DNA of 64,000 nt from Paraclostridium tenue (GTDB taxonomy: Bacteria > Bacillota > Clostridia > Peptostreptococcales > Peptostreptococcaceae). Positions 43,334 to 51,619 of this stretch are shown here, one piece after another; the stretch's first letter is position 1; the number at the start of each line of letters is the position of its first letter. The notes beneath the pieces were generated by a model, which was not told the origin of the DNA, made no database searches, and was given only the letters and a program-made list of their open reading frames with translations. A program made the position numbers and the translations under genes. The stretch covers positions 1,452,823 to 1,516,822 of the forward strand of contig NZ_JADPFO010000001.1 in the NCBI RefSeq assembly GCF_015668515.1, given 5' to 3'.

Positions 43334-44194
43334 CTACTCAAATCTTTCTAGGAATGAATGTTTAACTCCATCTTGTTGCCATCCTAATACCGAATCCATA
43401 TTTACATTTTCCGCCGCCTTAAATATAGACTTTTCAACATCTTTAAAGTTATCACCTAAACTTTTTATAAGATCTTTTATTTCATATCTTTTATTTCCAG
43501 TCTTTTTAGCTGCTACCATACAAGCACAGTTAAGTGGCCATATACCACTGTTTTGTATGAATCTTACTATGTGTTCTTCTCTTATATAGTATAAAGGTCT
43601 TATTATTTGTATTCCGTCAAAGTTAGTAGATTTTAACTTTGGAAGCATTGTTTTAAAGTTTCCAGCACATAATAAGTTTAACATTGTAGTTTCAATAACA
43701 TCATCGTAGTGATGTCCAAGTGCTAATTTATTACATCCCAATTCTTCAGCTTTAGAATATAATGCTCCTCTTCTCATTCTAGCACACATGTAGCAAGGAT
43801 AGTCTTTAGCTATTTCATCTGCAATTTCAAATATTCTAGAATCAAATAGATGTATAGGTATATCTAAGTATTCGCAGTTATCTACTAATAATTGTCTTAT
43901 ATCTTTGTGGTATCCCGGGTCCATAGCTATAAATTCTACTTCAAAGTTTACTGGACTATGTCTTTTTAATTCTTGAAACATTTTAGCCATAAGTAAACTA
44001 TCTTTTCCTCCAGATATAGCAACTGCGATTTTGTCGCCTTCTTCTACTAAATCATAAGCTCTTATTGCTTTGATAAATTTTGACCATAAATTTTTTCTAT
44101 ATCTTTTTACTATACTTCTTTCAATATCTTTAAGTGGCTGTCTTTCATCAAAAGGAACTATAATCTCACAGCCTTTTCCTGCTAATTCGCTCAT
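43334..44194 (-). CDS. TtcA-family PP-loop ATPase (tRNA 2-thiocytidine type)
   Basis: Adenylating enzyme of about 286 residues. The PP-loop AISGGKDSLLM is near 59-69. The cysteine motif YPCYMCARMRRGALYS and later LNCACM are characteristic of TtcA/TtuA-like thiolases; LALGHHYDDVIETTMLN is the conserved catalytic segment. E. coli TtcA thiolates cytidine 32 using an Fe-S cluster held by cysteines. Firmicute homologues are less studied, so the target base is uncertain. ATG 44194 after GAGGTG is used; an upstream in-frame ATG has no site. Confidence 0.87.
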   Translation of the reverse strand: MSELAGKGCEIIVPFDERQPLKDIERSIVKRYRKNLWSKFIKAIRAYDLVEEGDKIAVAISGGKDSLLMAKMFQELKRHSPVNFEVEFIAMDPGYHKDIRQLLVDNCEYLDIPIHLFDSRIFEIADEIAKDYPCYMCARMRRGALYSKAEELGCNKLALGHHYDDVIETTMLNLLCAGNFKTMLPKLKSTNFDGIQIIRPLYYIREEHIVRFIQNSGIWPLNCACMVAAKKTGNKRYEIKDLIKSLGDNFKDVEKSIFKAAENVNMDSVLGWQQDGVKHSFLERFE

Positions 44195-44465
44195 TAAATC
44201 ACCTCTTTTTTTTGTGAACATGCAACTTATTTTATCATAAAGCCCAATATTAGTTCAAGATATTCATACCTTATATCTAATTATTTCCCAGAAAATCTTT
44301 TTATTATGTTGCTTTATTTAAATTTCTACCTTTTGCATCATTTTTTAATTTTTTAGATTTTGTGTAACTATTTATCTATATATGAATATTATGCTATTAG
44401 ATACAGTTAATACAACAATTATTAACTATATCATCTATAAATTAATTAGGATTGGAGGAATTTTG

Positions 44466-44669
44466 GTGAACGATAGAATGGTGAAAAAAAATTGCGGGTG
44501 TGAGTTAGCTAGACCTTACGTCAATGACCAGATATTTAGCAAAATGTACAACTTACCAAAGGCATTAGAGTATGGGACAATTTTTCCTGAATTAAATTTA
44601 TGGGATTCTACTATGTATAATAAGAATTTATATAGAGGTAAAAAAATAAAAAATGGGGGTAAAAGATAA
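44466..44669 (+). CDS. cotJA: Spore coat protein CotJA
   Basis: A 67-residue protein beginning at GTG 44466, seven bases past GGAGG. The stretch ARPYVNDQIFSKMYNLPKALEYGTIFPELNL carries the CotJA signature (Y-x-L-P-x-A-L-x-x-G-T-x-F-P-x-L). It is required with CotJB for assembly of CotJC in the coat. First gene of cotJABC; its stop overlaps the next start as TAATG. The upstream region should hold a sporulation sigma promoter (sigma-E type), which I could not define reliably. Confidence 0.9.
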   Translation: MNDRMVKKNCGCELARPYVNDQIFSKMYNLPKALEYGTIFPELNLWDSTMYNKNLYRGKKIKNGGKR

Positions 44670-44932
44670 TGGCTACAAGAGCTGAAATGTTAACTAATAT
44701 AGAAGAGCTTTGTTTTGCTTGTTTAGATATGAACTTATATTTAGATACTCATACAGAAGATGCAAATGCTATAGCTACTTATAATAAACTTTGTGCTGAG
44801 TTTGCTAAAGCTAGAATGTGCTATGAAAAGAAATATGGACCTTTAAATAACTTTGGATATTCTCCTAGTCAATGCCCCTTTCAATGGGTAGAAAGTCCTT
44901 GGCCTTGGGAAAATAAATTTTATGAAATGTAA
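44669..44932 (+). CDS. cotJB: Spore coat protein CotJB
   Basis: An 87-residue protein matching the CotJB family: the N-terminal helix ATRAEMLTNIEELCFACLDMNLYLDTH, the middle DANAIATYNKLC, and the aromatic C-terminus in which YEKKYGPLNNFGY is followed by a W-rich tail (WVESPWPWENKFYEM). Translation is coupled to cotJA by a one-base overlap. Its function is in coat assembly; the biochemical role is undefined. Confidence 0.93.
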   Translation: MATRAEMLTNIEELCFACLDMNLYLDTHTEDANAIATYNKLCAEFAKARMCYEKKYGPLNNFGYSPSQCPFQWVESPWPWENKFYEM

Positions 44933-44949
44933 TTAAGGGGGAAATTTTT

Positions 44950-45522
44950 ATGTGGATATATCAAAAAACATTACAACATCCTGTAAATCTTAAGTCTAAG
45001 GATTTACAAATGGCTAAATATTTAATTACACAATTTGGTGGACCTAATGGAGAACTAGGAGCTGCTCTAAGATATTTATCTCAAAGGTTTACTATGCCTA
45101 CAGGGAAATCAAAAGCACTTTTGACAGATATAGGAACAGAAGAGCTAGCTCATGTTGAAATGATTGCTACTATGGTTTATCAACTTACTCAAGATGCTAC
45201 TCCAGAAGAATTAAGAAAAGCAGGGTTAGGTTCTAACTATGCTCAAAATGGATTTGGAATATTCCCAGCTGATGCTCACGGTGTACCTTTTTCTGCTTCT
45301 ACAATAGCTGTTATGGGAAACCCTGTTACTAATCTTCATGAAGATATGGCAGCTGAGCAAAAAGCACTAGCAACCTACTATCAATTAGTAAACTTAACTG
45401 ATGATGTAGATATGAAAAATGTACTTCGATTCTTAGGTGAAAGAGAAATAATTCACTATCAAAGATTTGGAGAAGCTTTAATGGATGTTTATGACTTCCA
45501 AGAAAGTAAACAAATATATTAA
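44950..45522 (+). CDS. cotJC: Spore coat protein CotJC, manganese catalase family
   Basis: A 190-residue di-manganese catalase-like coat protein. The four-helix bundle ligands are visible: GPNGELGAALRYLSQ (Glu), LLTDIGTEELAHVEMI (E-x-x-H), NLHEDMAAEQKALATY (Glu) and FLGEREIIHYQRF (E-x-x-x-H). In C. difficile homologues have peroxide-degrading activity in spores. Last gene of the operon, behind a strong GGGGG ribosome site, and followed by an exceptionally long terminator. Confidence 0.95.
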   Translation: MWIYQKTLQHPVNLKSKDLQMAKYLITQFGGPNGELGAALRYLSQRFTMPTGKSKALLTDIGTEELAHVEMIATMVYQLTQDATPEELRKAGLGSNYAQNGFGIFPADAHGVPFSASTIAVMGNPVTNLHEDMAAEQKALATYYQLVNLTDDVDMKNVLRFLGEREIIHYQRFGEALMDVYDFQESKQIY

Positions 45523-45573
45523 TAAAAAACTTAAGTAGCTTCTATATTTTTATAGAAGCTACTTAAGTTTTTT
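45523..45573 (+). terminator. Strong bidirectional terminator after cotJC
   Basis: Perfect stem of about 22 pairs (arm AAAAACTTAAGTAGCTTC and its complement) with a TTTT loop and T6, shared with the opposing gene. Confidence 0.95.
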
Positions 45574-45575
45574 GA

Positions 45576-45983
45576 TTATACCGTAGATAAAACCCTAATT
45601 TTTGTATCTTCATCTAGTATATTAAATATACTTAAAGTGTCATATTCTAAAGCCATGTAAGTTTGTAAATATTTGTAAAGCACATCTAAAACTTCATACT
45701 GAACTTTATTTCTAAAGTATAATTGTAAATTAGATATATAAATTATAAAGCATTTATTCATTCTGATTTCTACATATGGTAAGTTACTATTTACTCTAGA
45801 TGTTTGAAATAGTTCTTTTAGCCTCATGTATGCACACTCAGAGTCCCTATTGACTGTATATTCACTAAGTCTTTCATCTAAAGCATTTTCTATGTTTATA
45901 ACAGCATCTCTATTCATATAAAACTCTATATAATAGTTATTTCTACTATATTTAAATTGGTAAAAATCAGTTATTACACACAT
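45576..45983 (-). CDS. Hypothetical protein, 135 residues
   Basis: Soluble protein with an aromatic N-terminus (FYQFKYSRNNYYIEFYM) followed by helical segments; no motif or family is recognised. A good AAGGAGAG site precedes ATG 45983, and it lies between cotJ and the SH3/NlpC gene. Codon use and ribosome site argue that it is real. Its proximity to spore-coat genes is on the opposite strand and says little about function. Confidence 0.55.
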   Translation of the reverse strand: MCVITDFYQFKYSRNNYYIEFYMNRDAVINIENALDERLSEYTVNRDSECAYMRLKELFQTSRVNSNLPYVEIRMNKCFIIYISNLQLYFRNKVQYEVLDVLYKYLQTYMALEYDTLSIFNILDEDTKIRVLSTV

Positions 45984-46069
45984 GATTACTCTCCTTAAAA
46001 TTTACAATATGATTATGATGACTTTATTAGTATTTTCAAATTATCATGATATTTATACATATAAAATAA

Positions 46070-46100
46070 AAAAATAAAAAGCTTTCGCTTTTTATTTTCT
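46070..46100 (-). terminator. Intrinsic terminator after the NlpC/P60 gene
   Basis: Twelve-pair stem AAAATAAAAAGC/GCTTTTTATTTT (46071-46082, 46087-46098) with a TTTC-type loop; A/T-rich tail. Confidence 0.8.
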
Positions 46101-47493
46101 ATAAAACTCTTCTTGCATTTGTATAAACAGATGAATAATATCCATTTAATTGAGATATTATAACTTTTTTACCTCCAGATGATGCATGTATAAACTCATT
46201 ATTTCCTATGTATATACCCACATGATTCACTGAACCATCTTTGTCAGTATCAAAGAATATTAAATCACCTTTTTGAAGATTATTTTTATTTACATATTGC
46301 CCAAATTTACTTTGTTCTCTAGATACTCTAGGTAAATTTATTGAAACAGCATTTTTAAATACATATTGTGTAAATCCTGAACAATCAAAAGTATTAGGTC
46401 CTTCCGCTCCCCAAACATATGATTTACCTAATTGCTGTTTTGCTAAATTTATAACTCTATCCGCTTGTGATGATGAATTTGTAGATTCCCCTTCATTACT
46501 ACTTGAGTTTATAGTTCCTAAATAACTAGATGACATGTATCCTATGCTTCCATTGTAATTTATTTTTGACCATCCGTTACTTTCTGATATAACTCCTACA
46601 CTTGTTCCTCTACTTAAAGATGTAACAACTGGATAATTCGTTCCTGGCCCTTTTCTAAGATTTACTCTGCTTCCTGTTACAGATTTATTGTATTTTACTG
46701 TGTTATCAGCTTCTTCATTAGTATTATTATTATTTGAGTTTATAGCCCCTAAATACTTAGATGATATATATCCTATACTTCCATTATAATTTATCTTAGC
46801 CCATCCATTACTTTCTGATATAAATCCTACTTTTGTTCCTTTACTTAAAGTTTTTATAATTGAGTAATTAGTTCCTGGTCCTTTTCTAAAGTTTACACTA
46901 CTTCCAGTTACTTCTTTATCAGCTTTTACCGTATTATCAGTTTCTACATTATTATTCTCTGAATTTACAGATCCTAAATATTTAGATGATATATACCCTA
47001 TTGTTCCATTATAATTTACTTTAGCCCATCCATTACTTTCTGATATAAATCCTACTTTTGTTCCTTTACTTAAAGCTTTTATAACTGAGTTATTAGTCCC
47101 TGGTCCTTTTCTAAAGTTTACACTACTTCCAGTTACTTCTTTTGTAGTCTTTATTGTATTGTCACCTTCTGAAGTATTATTATTTGAAGAACCAGACACA
47201 TAATCTCCATGTACAAATCCTTCTAACCCATTATATTTTATCTTAATCCATGACCCTACAGTCTCTAAGTATTCTACTTTATATCCTTTATTTAATTTAT
47301 CTAAAGATGAATAGTTAGTTCCTGGTCCTTTTCTAAAATTTACTGAATTTCCAGTTATAGTTCTGTAATCAATAGTTTTTGTTTGTGTGTTTGCATCATT
47401 AACTCCATTTGCAAATGACACTCCAGTTGAGGTTGGTATTATGATTGCTGCTGAAATTAATCCAGCTACCATACTTTTTCTTTTAAAATTCAT
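46099..47493 (-). CDS. Secreted NlpC/P60 peptidoglycan hydrolase with four SH3b repeats
   Basis: Cell-wall endopeptidase of 464 residues: signal peptide (1-29, ending SFANG), four bacterial SH3 domains (about 45-105, 117-176, 191-250, 266-325), each with the core GSSVNFRKGPGTN and G-x-x-G-Y/F-V/I near its end, joined by Asn/Ser/Glu-rich linkers, then the NlpC/P60 domain (about 345-464). Catalytic Cys is in FDCSGFTQYV, His in GSVNHVGIYIG and the third polar residue in EFIHASSGG. It should cut gamma-D-Glu-diaminopimelate links. SH3 copies 2 and 3 are almost identical, so repeat number may vary between strains. Confidence 0.95.
   Translation of the reverse strand: MNFKRKSMVAGLISAAIIIPTSTGVSFANGVNDANTQTKTIDYRTITGNSVNFRKGPGTNYSSLDKLNKGYKVEYLETVGSWIKIKYNGLEGFVHGDYVSGSSNNNTSEGDNTIKTTKEVTGSSVNFRKGPGTNNSVIKALSKGTKVGFISESNGWAKVNYNGTIGYISSKYLGSVNSENNNVETDNTVKADKEVTGSSVNFRKGPGTNYSIIKTLSKGTKVGFISESNGWAKINYNGSIGYISSKYLGAINSNNNNTNEEADNTVKYNKSVTGSRVNLRKGPGTNYPVVTSLSRGTSVGVISESNGWSKINYNGSIGYMSSSYLGTINSSSNEGESTNSSSQADRVINLAKQQLGKSYVWGAEGPNTFDCSGFTQYVFKNAVSINLPRVSREQSKFGQYVNKNNLQKGDLIFFDTDKDGSVNHVGIYIGNNEFIHASSGGKKVIISQLNGYYSSVYTNARRVL
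46510..47370 (-). repeat. Four tandem SH3b-coding repeats
   Basis: Units of about 220-235 bases. Copies 2 and 3 share nearly the whole stretch coding for KGTKVGFISESNGWAK and GYISSKYLG. Confidence 0.85.
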
Positions 47494-47741
47494 ATGTACT
47501 GCTTAACTCCTCTCCCTATAAATCGGATCCAATATGTTTGTAATATAAATTATTTTATACTATAAACATTATTACAAAATTGTAAGTAATTGTCTATAAT
47601 TATAAATAGTTTGCCATTTATTACATCTTCATCCAAGTAAATGTAGTTTTATTTATATACTTAAGAATTTATGTGGTTTTGTTGATGTATCTTATTTTTA
47701 TATGCTAATATATTTATTAGGTTTTATTAAGGAGGTTAAGT

Positions 47742-49892
47742 ATGAAACTTATATTAGCAGAAAAACCCTCTGTTGCAAAAACGATAGCATCTTTTTTAGG
47801 TGCTAAAACTAAACATGATGGATATTTTGAAGGAAATAATTATATAGTAACTTATGCTGTTGGGCATTTAGTTTCTTTATATGATGTTAAAGATTATGAT
47901 AAAGCTTATGCAGGTTCTTGGAAAAGCGAAAACTTTCCATTTATACCTGATAAATTTAGATTTAAAGTTGATGGTTCTAAGAGCAAGCAATTTAATATAG
48001 TAAAATCACTTATTCATAGAAATGATGTTGATGAAATAATAAACGCTACAGATAACGACCGTGAAGGTGAACTGATAGCTTTTTTAATTTTTCTAACAGC
48101 TAAAAATAAAAAACCAATAAAAAGAATTTTAGTCAATGAATGGACTCCAGAAGATATAAAAAGAGGTTTAAATAACTTAAAAACTGATGAACAAATGAGA
48201 AATTTACAAGCTGCAGGATATACTAGACTTATAACAGATTGGCTAATAGGAATTAACTTTACATCTATGACTACATTAAAATATGGTAATGGAAAACTTT
48301 TAAACATAGGAAGGGTAATACTTCCTACTGTAAAGTTAGTTTATGATAGAGATATGGAGATAGCAAACTTTGTTCCAAAAACATATTATGAAATAGAAGG
48401 AAATTTCAAATGTACAAATGGTAAATATAAAGGTAAATATATAAAAGGAAAAGAATCAAAATTTGATAGTATAGATGACGCTAATAAAATAATAGATAGC
48501 ATATCTTCAAGTACTGGTGTTGTTAAAGATAAAAAGGTTACAAAATCTAAGGAATATGCACCTAAGCTATTTAGTTTAACTTCTCTTCAAGGATATATAA
48601 CGTCTAAACATTCTAACTTTACTTCTGATAAAGTTTTAAAAGTTTGTCAATCTTTATACGAAGGTAAAGGTAAAGGTGGATATATAACATACCCAAGAAC
48701 TGATTCTATATATCTGGAAGAAAGTTTAGCTGGTAAGGCATCTCAAACTTTAGAAAAACTTAAGGTTGGACTTCCTTATGAGAATAAAATAAAATTTGCT
48801 AAAACAAAAAGAGTTTTTGATTCTTCAAAAGTAGATAGCCATAGTGCTATAATTCCAACTTATATAATACCTAATAAGTTAACTCCTGATGAAGAAATTG
48901 TTTATAATGCCATAAAAGATAGATTTATAGCAAACTTTATGCCACCTGCTGAATATGAAAATACTGAAATCCATACATTTGTTGATGATAATAAGTTTTT
49001 AACTAAAGGAAAAGTGCTTAAAGTTAAGGGATATTTAGAAGTATATAATAAAGAAGAAAAAAATGATTTACTTCCTTTGGTTAATAAAGATGAGGTTGTC
49101 GATGTTATTAATATGGATATACTAACTAAACAAACTACTCCACCTAAATCATATACAGAAGATACTTTACTTAAAGCTATGAAAAATTGTGGCAAAAATG
49201 TTTCTGATGAAGATACTACTGTTTTATCTGGATATTCTATAGGGACTTCTGCAACTCGTGCTGATGTCTTAAAGAAAATTGCAGAGGTTGGATATGTTAA
49301 TAAAAAAGGTAAATCATATTATATAACTGATTTAGGTAAAAACTTAGTCGAGATATTTCCATTAAAAGATTTACTTGATGTTGATTATACTGGTAAACTT
49401 GAAAAAAGTTTAAGTGATATTCAAAGAGGCGAATTTACTAGAAGTGAATATCTGACTAATATAATGAATTTTATTGTTAATGGAGTTGAAACTATTAAAA
49501 GAGATTCAAATAAAAATATTAGTACAGAAGTTTATAGTTATAATCCTAAAACTAAGAGATATTCTAAAGGGACTTTCTCTAATGACGGATCAAAGCAAGA
49601 AAGTTTAGGTAAGTGTCCAGTTTGTCAAAATGATGTTGTTGAATGTTCTAAGGGATATATTTGTACTAATTATAAAAATTGTAAATTTGGTATTTGGAAT
49701 AGTGATAGATTTCTTTTAGCTTTAAAGAAAAAGCCTACTAAAACTATGGTAAAAAGCATTCTTAAAAATGGATTTGCTAAAGTCAAAGGATTAACAAGTA
49801 AAAATGGCTCTAAATTTGATGCGATATTAAAATACACAAAGAAAGATAATGGTTATTTTGCTTGGGATATGGAATTTGAAAAAGAGGAGTAG
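47742..49892 (+). CDS. topB: DNA topoisomerase III (type IA)
   Basis: Type IA topoisomerase of 716 residues that decatenates and relaxes DNA by single-strand passage. The Toprim domain has LAEKPSVAKTIA at the start and ATDNDREGE at 102-110; the catalytic Tyr is Y317 in GYITYPRTDS. YSIGTSATRADVLKK is typical of TopB rather than TopA. The C-terminus holds a zinc-ribbon-like segment (CPVCQ, then CSKGYICTNYKNC) followed by a topoisomerase C-terminal repeat. AAGGAGG precedes ATG 47742. No plasmid or conjugative gene adjoins, so it looks chromosomal. Confidence 0.95.
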   Translation: MKLILAEKPSVAKTIASFLGAKTKHDGYFEGNNYIVTYAVGHLVSLYDVKDYDKAYAGSWKSENFPFIPDKFRFKVDGSKSKQFNIVKSLIHRNDVDEIINATDNDREGELIAFLIFLTAKNKKPIKRILVNEWTPEDIKRGLNNLKTDEQMRNLQAAGYTRLITDWLIGINFTSMTTLKYGNGKLLNIGRVILPTVKLVYDRDMEIANFVPKTYYEIEGNFKCTNGKYKGKYIKGKESKFDSIDDANKIIDSISSSTGVVKDKKVTKSKEYAPKLFSLTSLQGYITSKHSNFTSDKVLKVCQSLYEGKGKGGYITYPRTDSIYLEESLAGKASQTLEKLKVGLPYENKIKFAKTKRVFDSSKVDSHSAIIPTYIIPNKLTPDEEIVYNAIKDRFIANFMPPAEYENTEIHTFVDDNKFLTKGKVLKVKGYLEVYNKEEKNDLLPLVNKDEVVDVINMDILTKQTTPPKSYTEDTLLKAMKNCGKNVSDEDTTVLSGYSIGTSATRADVLKKIAEVGYVNKKGKSYYITDLGKNLVEIFPLKDLLDVDYTGKLEKSLSDIQRGEFTRSEYLTNIMNFIVNGVETIKRDSNKNISTEVYSYNPKTKRYSKGTFSNDGSKQESLGKCPVCQNDVVECSKGYICTNYKNCKFGIWNSDRFLLALKKKPTKTMVKSILKNGFAKVKGLTSKNGSKFDAILKYTKKDNGYFAWDMEFEKEE

Positions 49893-49910
49893 TTCTACTC
49901 CTCTTTTTAA
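49879..49910 (+). terminator. Intrinsic terminator overlapping the topB stop
   Basis: Stem AAAGAGGAGTAG/CTACTCCTCTTT around TT, then TTTAATT; the topB stop codon lies inside it. Confidence 0.9.
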
Positions 49911-49956
49911 TTCGTTAAAGAATAAAATGAAGTTCTTATTAAATCCTATTATAAAT

Positions 49957-50394
49957 CTATTGGTATTTATATATTAGATTATTTAAACTTTCCTCAAATT
50001 TTATATCGTCTTCTCTTTGTCTTTTTTTAGGGCCTTTCATTCTCTTACCTGAACTTCTTGCTTTTTTTGATAAATGCCTCGAAAATAACAACTCATCTAT
50101 ATTTTCATTAGTGTATATTTTCCCATTTTGATTTATAGGATAACCTTCTTTAGATAATACCATTGCTGCTAGTCCATAATCTTGTGTTACTACGATATCT
50201 CCTTTATTAACTTTATTTACAAGCGCAAAGTCTACTGAGTCTGCTCCCTTTGAAAGTATTATGGTTTCAATTCCTGGTTTGTTAAATATATGTGATGTAT
50301 CACACATTATTATTGTTTCTATATTAAACTTTCTCGCTACTTTTATTGTTATATCTACTACTGGACATCCATCTGCATCTATTAATATTTTCAT
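49957..50394 (-). CDS. YaiI/YqxD family protein (DUF188)
   Basis: A 145-residue protein with a PIN-like fold pattern: ILIDADGCPVVDI at the start, the family hallmark with two Asp; SKGADSVDFALVNKVNKGDIVVTQDYGLAAM in the middle, with D-x-x-D and TQDYGLA; and RHLSKKARSSGKRMKGPKKRQ near the end. It is assumed to be a nuclease-like protein, without demonstrated activity to my knowledge. AAGGAG precedes ATG 50394, and a TATAAT-like box (near 50440) suggests its own promoter after the upstream terminator. Confidence 0.9.
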   Translation of the reverse strand: MKILIDADGCPVVDITIKVARKFNIETIIMCDTSHIFNKPGIETIILSKGADSVDFALVNKVNKGDIVVTQDYGLAAMVLSKEGYPINQNGKIYTNENIDELLFSRHLSKKARSSGKRMKGPKKRQREDDIKFEESLNNLIYKYQ

Positions 50395-50456
50395 AATATT
50401 CTCCTTAATAAATATATCTAATTATTACCTAATTTATTATAGTATCAAAATATATA

Positions 50457-50488
50457 AAAAAAAGACTGCTTCCGATACAGTCTTTTCA
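50457..50488 (-). terminator. Intrinsic terminator downstream of the rhodopsin-like gene
   Basis: Stem AAAAGACTG/CAGTCTTTT with a 9-base loop, then T8 on the minus strand. Confidence 0.9.
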
Positions 50489-50580
50489 AATTGGGTGGGT
50501 ATTAGGTTTAAAATACTATTTTATGGGGGGATAGTATTTTATCTAAAGGTTATAAGGAATCAATAATTATAAATGATTCT
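50459..50580 (-). ncRNA. Candidate 3'UTR or small RNA with C-rich hairpin
   Basis: On the minus strand a ten-pair perfect stem AAAATACTAT/ATAGTATTTT (50531-50540, 50510-50519) displays a CCCCCCATAAA loop. It is followed by single-stranded AACCTAATACCCACCCAATT and a terminator. TTGACA (50604-50609) lies upstream, but no good -10 is spaced from it. The element may therefore be the processed 3' end of the rhodopsin-like mRNA rather than an independent transcript. Confidence 0.4.
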
Positions 50581-50798
50581 TACGTTTATATTTTTAAAAT
50601 TTATGTCAATTCCTATTGTCTTTTATTTATTTTTTGTCTAATCTTGTTGCTTATGTATACATAGTACTACAGCTTTTTTATAAAATCTATAATAAAATAA
50701 ATATTTTTTATAAAATTTTTATTTTATGACAAATTAAAATAACATATTAAATCATAATTTTAAATATAGTTTTATTTATATCTAGCAATATATTAATT

Positions 50799-51485
50799 TT
50801 ATTCATTTTCTTCTAATTTTCTAAGACCTATTATATTCACTAACCCAAAACCTAGTTTGAATAATACGGAAATTGTTATAAATATATATATGTAAAACTT
50901 TTTGCTTACTAAATCATATACTGATGAACTCATAATCCATGATATAAAATAGCTTCCAAAAAAAATTGTAAAATATAATGCCATATTTTTATATAACCTA
51001 TAAACTTTATATCCTTGAGTACTAGCGATATTTTCAATAGGCCCCCATATTACCCATAAAACAATAAAAGAGATTAACGCTTCTATGAAAAAACAGATAT
51101 ATCTATTAATTCCTATCTGTAAGCTTCCTATAAATATAAACAGTATCATTATAATGCTACTAAAAGCTACTCCAAATAAAATAGTATTATTTTTTTTCAT
51201 ATTATACATGCCTGTAAGACAAAGTAATATCAGCAAAAGAGGTATTGTAACTATACAATCTAAATATTTAGCATAAAATATAGTTTTGGCATTTATATTA
51301 TTAGTTCCTATTAAAGTAGCTATAGGTATATATAAAATAGCTGACCACATTGGTATAAAAAGTGATATAAAGTAATTAATTTTAGGAACTCCTTTAGAAT
51401 TTCTACTCATTATAGCTATTACTAATGCTCCTGTAAGCATAACAATTACATAAATCCAATAAAGTATTATATGCTCTTGACTCAT
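50799..51485 (-). CDS. Seven-helix microbial (type-1) rhodopsin-like protein
   Basis: A 228-residue protein with seven hydrophobic helices in the bacteriorhodopsin pattern (about 7-27, 37-58, 68-90, 101-122, 129-150, 167-186, 199-221). Helix B has FIPMWSAILYI, matching VPAIAFTMYL (P45). Helix C AKYLDCIVTIPLLLILLCL matches ARYADWLFTTPLLLLDLAL: D76 equals Asp85, T80 Thr89 and P82 Pro91, while Arg82 is K73, Trp86 is Cys and Asp96 is L87. Helix F SYFISW keeps Tyr185 and Trp189. Helix G SVLFKLGFGL aligns with DVSAKVGFGL, so K210 equals the retinal lysine and Asp212 is S206. ATG 51485 lies nine bases past AAGGAAGG; ATG 51494 sits on that site. Retinal binding is inferred, not shown. Confidence 0.75.
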   Translation of the reverse strand: MSQEHIILYWIYVIVMLTGALVIAIMSRNSKGVPKINYFISLFIPMWSAILYIPIATLIGTNNINAKTIFYAKYLDCIVTIPLLLILLCLTGMYNMKKNNTILFGVAFSSIIMILFIFIGSLQIGINRYICFFIEALISFIVLWVIWGPIENIASTQGYKVYRLYKNMALYFTIFFGSYFISWIMSSSVYDLVSKKFYIYIFITISVLFKLGFGLVNIIGLRKLEENE

Positions 51486-51568
51486 AATATTCATCCTTCC
51501 TTGAATTATTATTTATATATTGTTAGTACTTATTTTGATTTTATGCATTAGCACAAATTTAACGATAA

Positions 51569-51615
51569 ACAAAAGGCCATTTATAAAAATATTTAATTTA
51601 TAAATGACCTTTTAA
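51569..51615 (-). terminator. Intrinsic terminator after the pentapeptide gene
   Basis: Arms AAAAGGTCATTTATAAA and TTTATAAATGGCCTTTT (one mismatch) with a 9-base loop. It separates the MATE-pentapeptide operon from the rhodopsin-like gene. Confidence 0.85.
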
Positions 51616-51619
51616 GTAT

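Larger units (their letters stand above)
50395..50798. other. 404-base intergenic region with three hairpins
   Basis: No open frame is supported. It holds, on the minus strand, a hairpin at 50557-50580, a C6-loop hairpin at 50510-50540, a terminator at 50459-50486 and the presumed DUF188 promoter. It forms the 3' region of the rhodopsin-like gene. Confidence 0.6.

Noticed and set aside
44222-44465. Sigma-E promoter for cotJABC
   Set aside because: ATATT-like boxes occur, but none has a correctly spaced CATA-type -10, so no site is claimed.
47742-49892. Topoisomerase III as a mobile-element marker
   Set aside because: Such genes occur on conjugative plasmids, but the neighbours are all housekeeping and no att site is seen.
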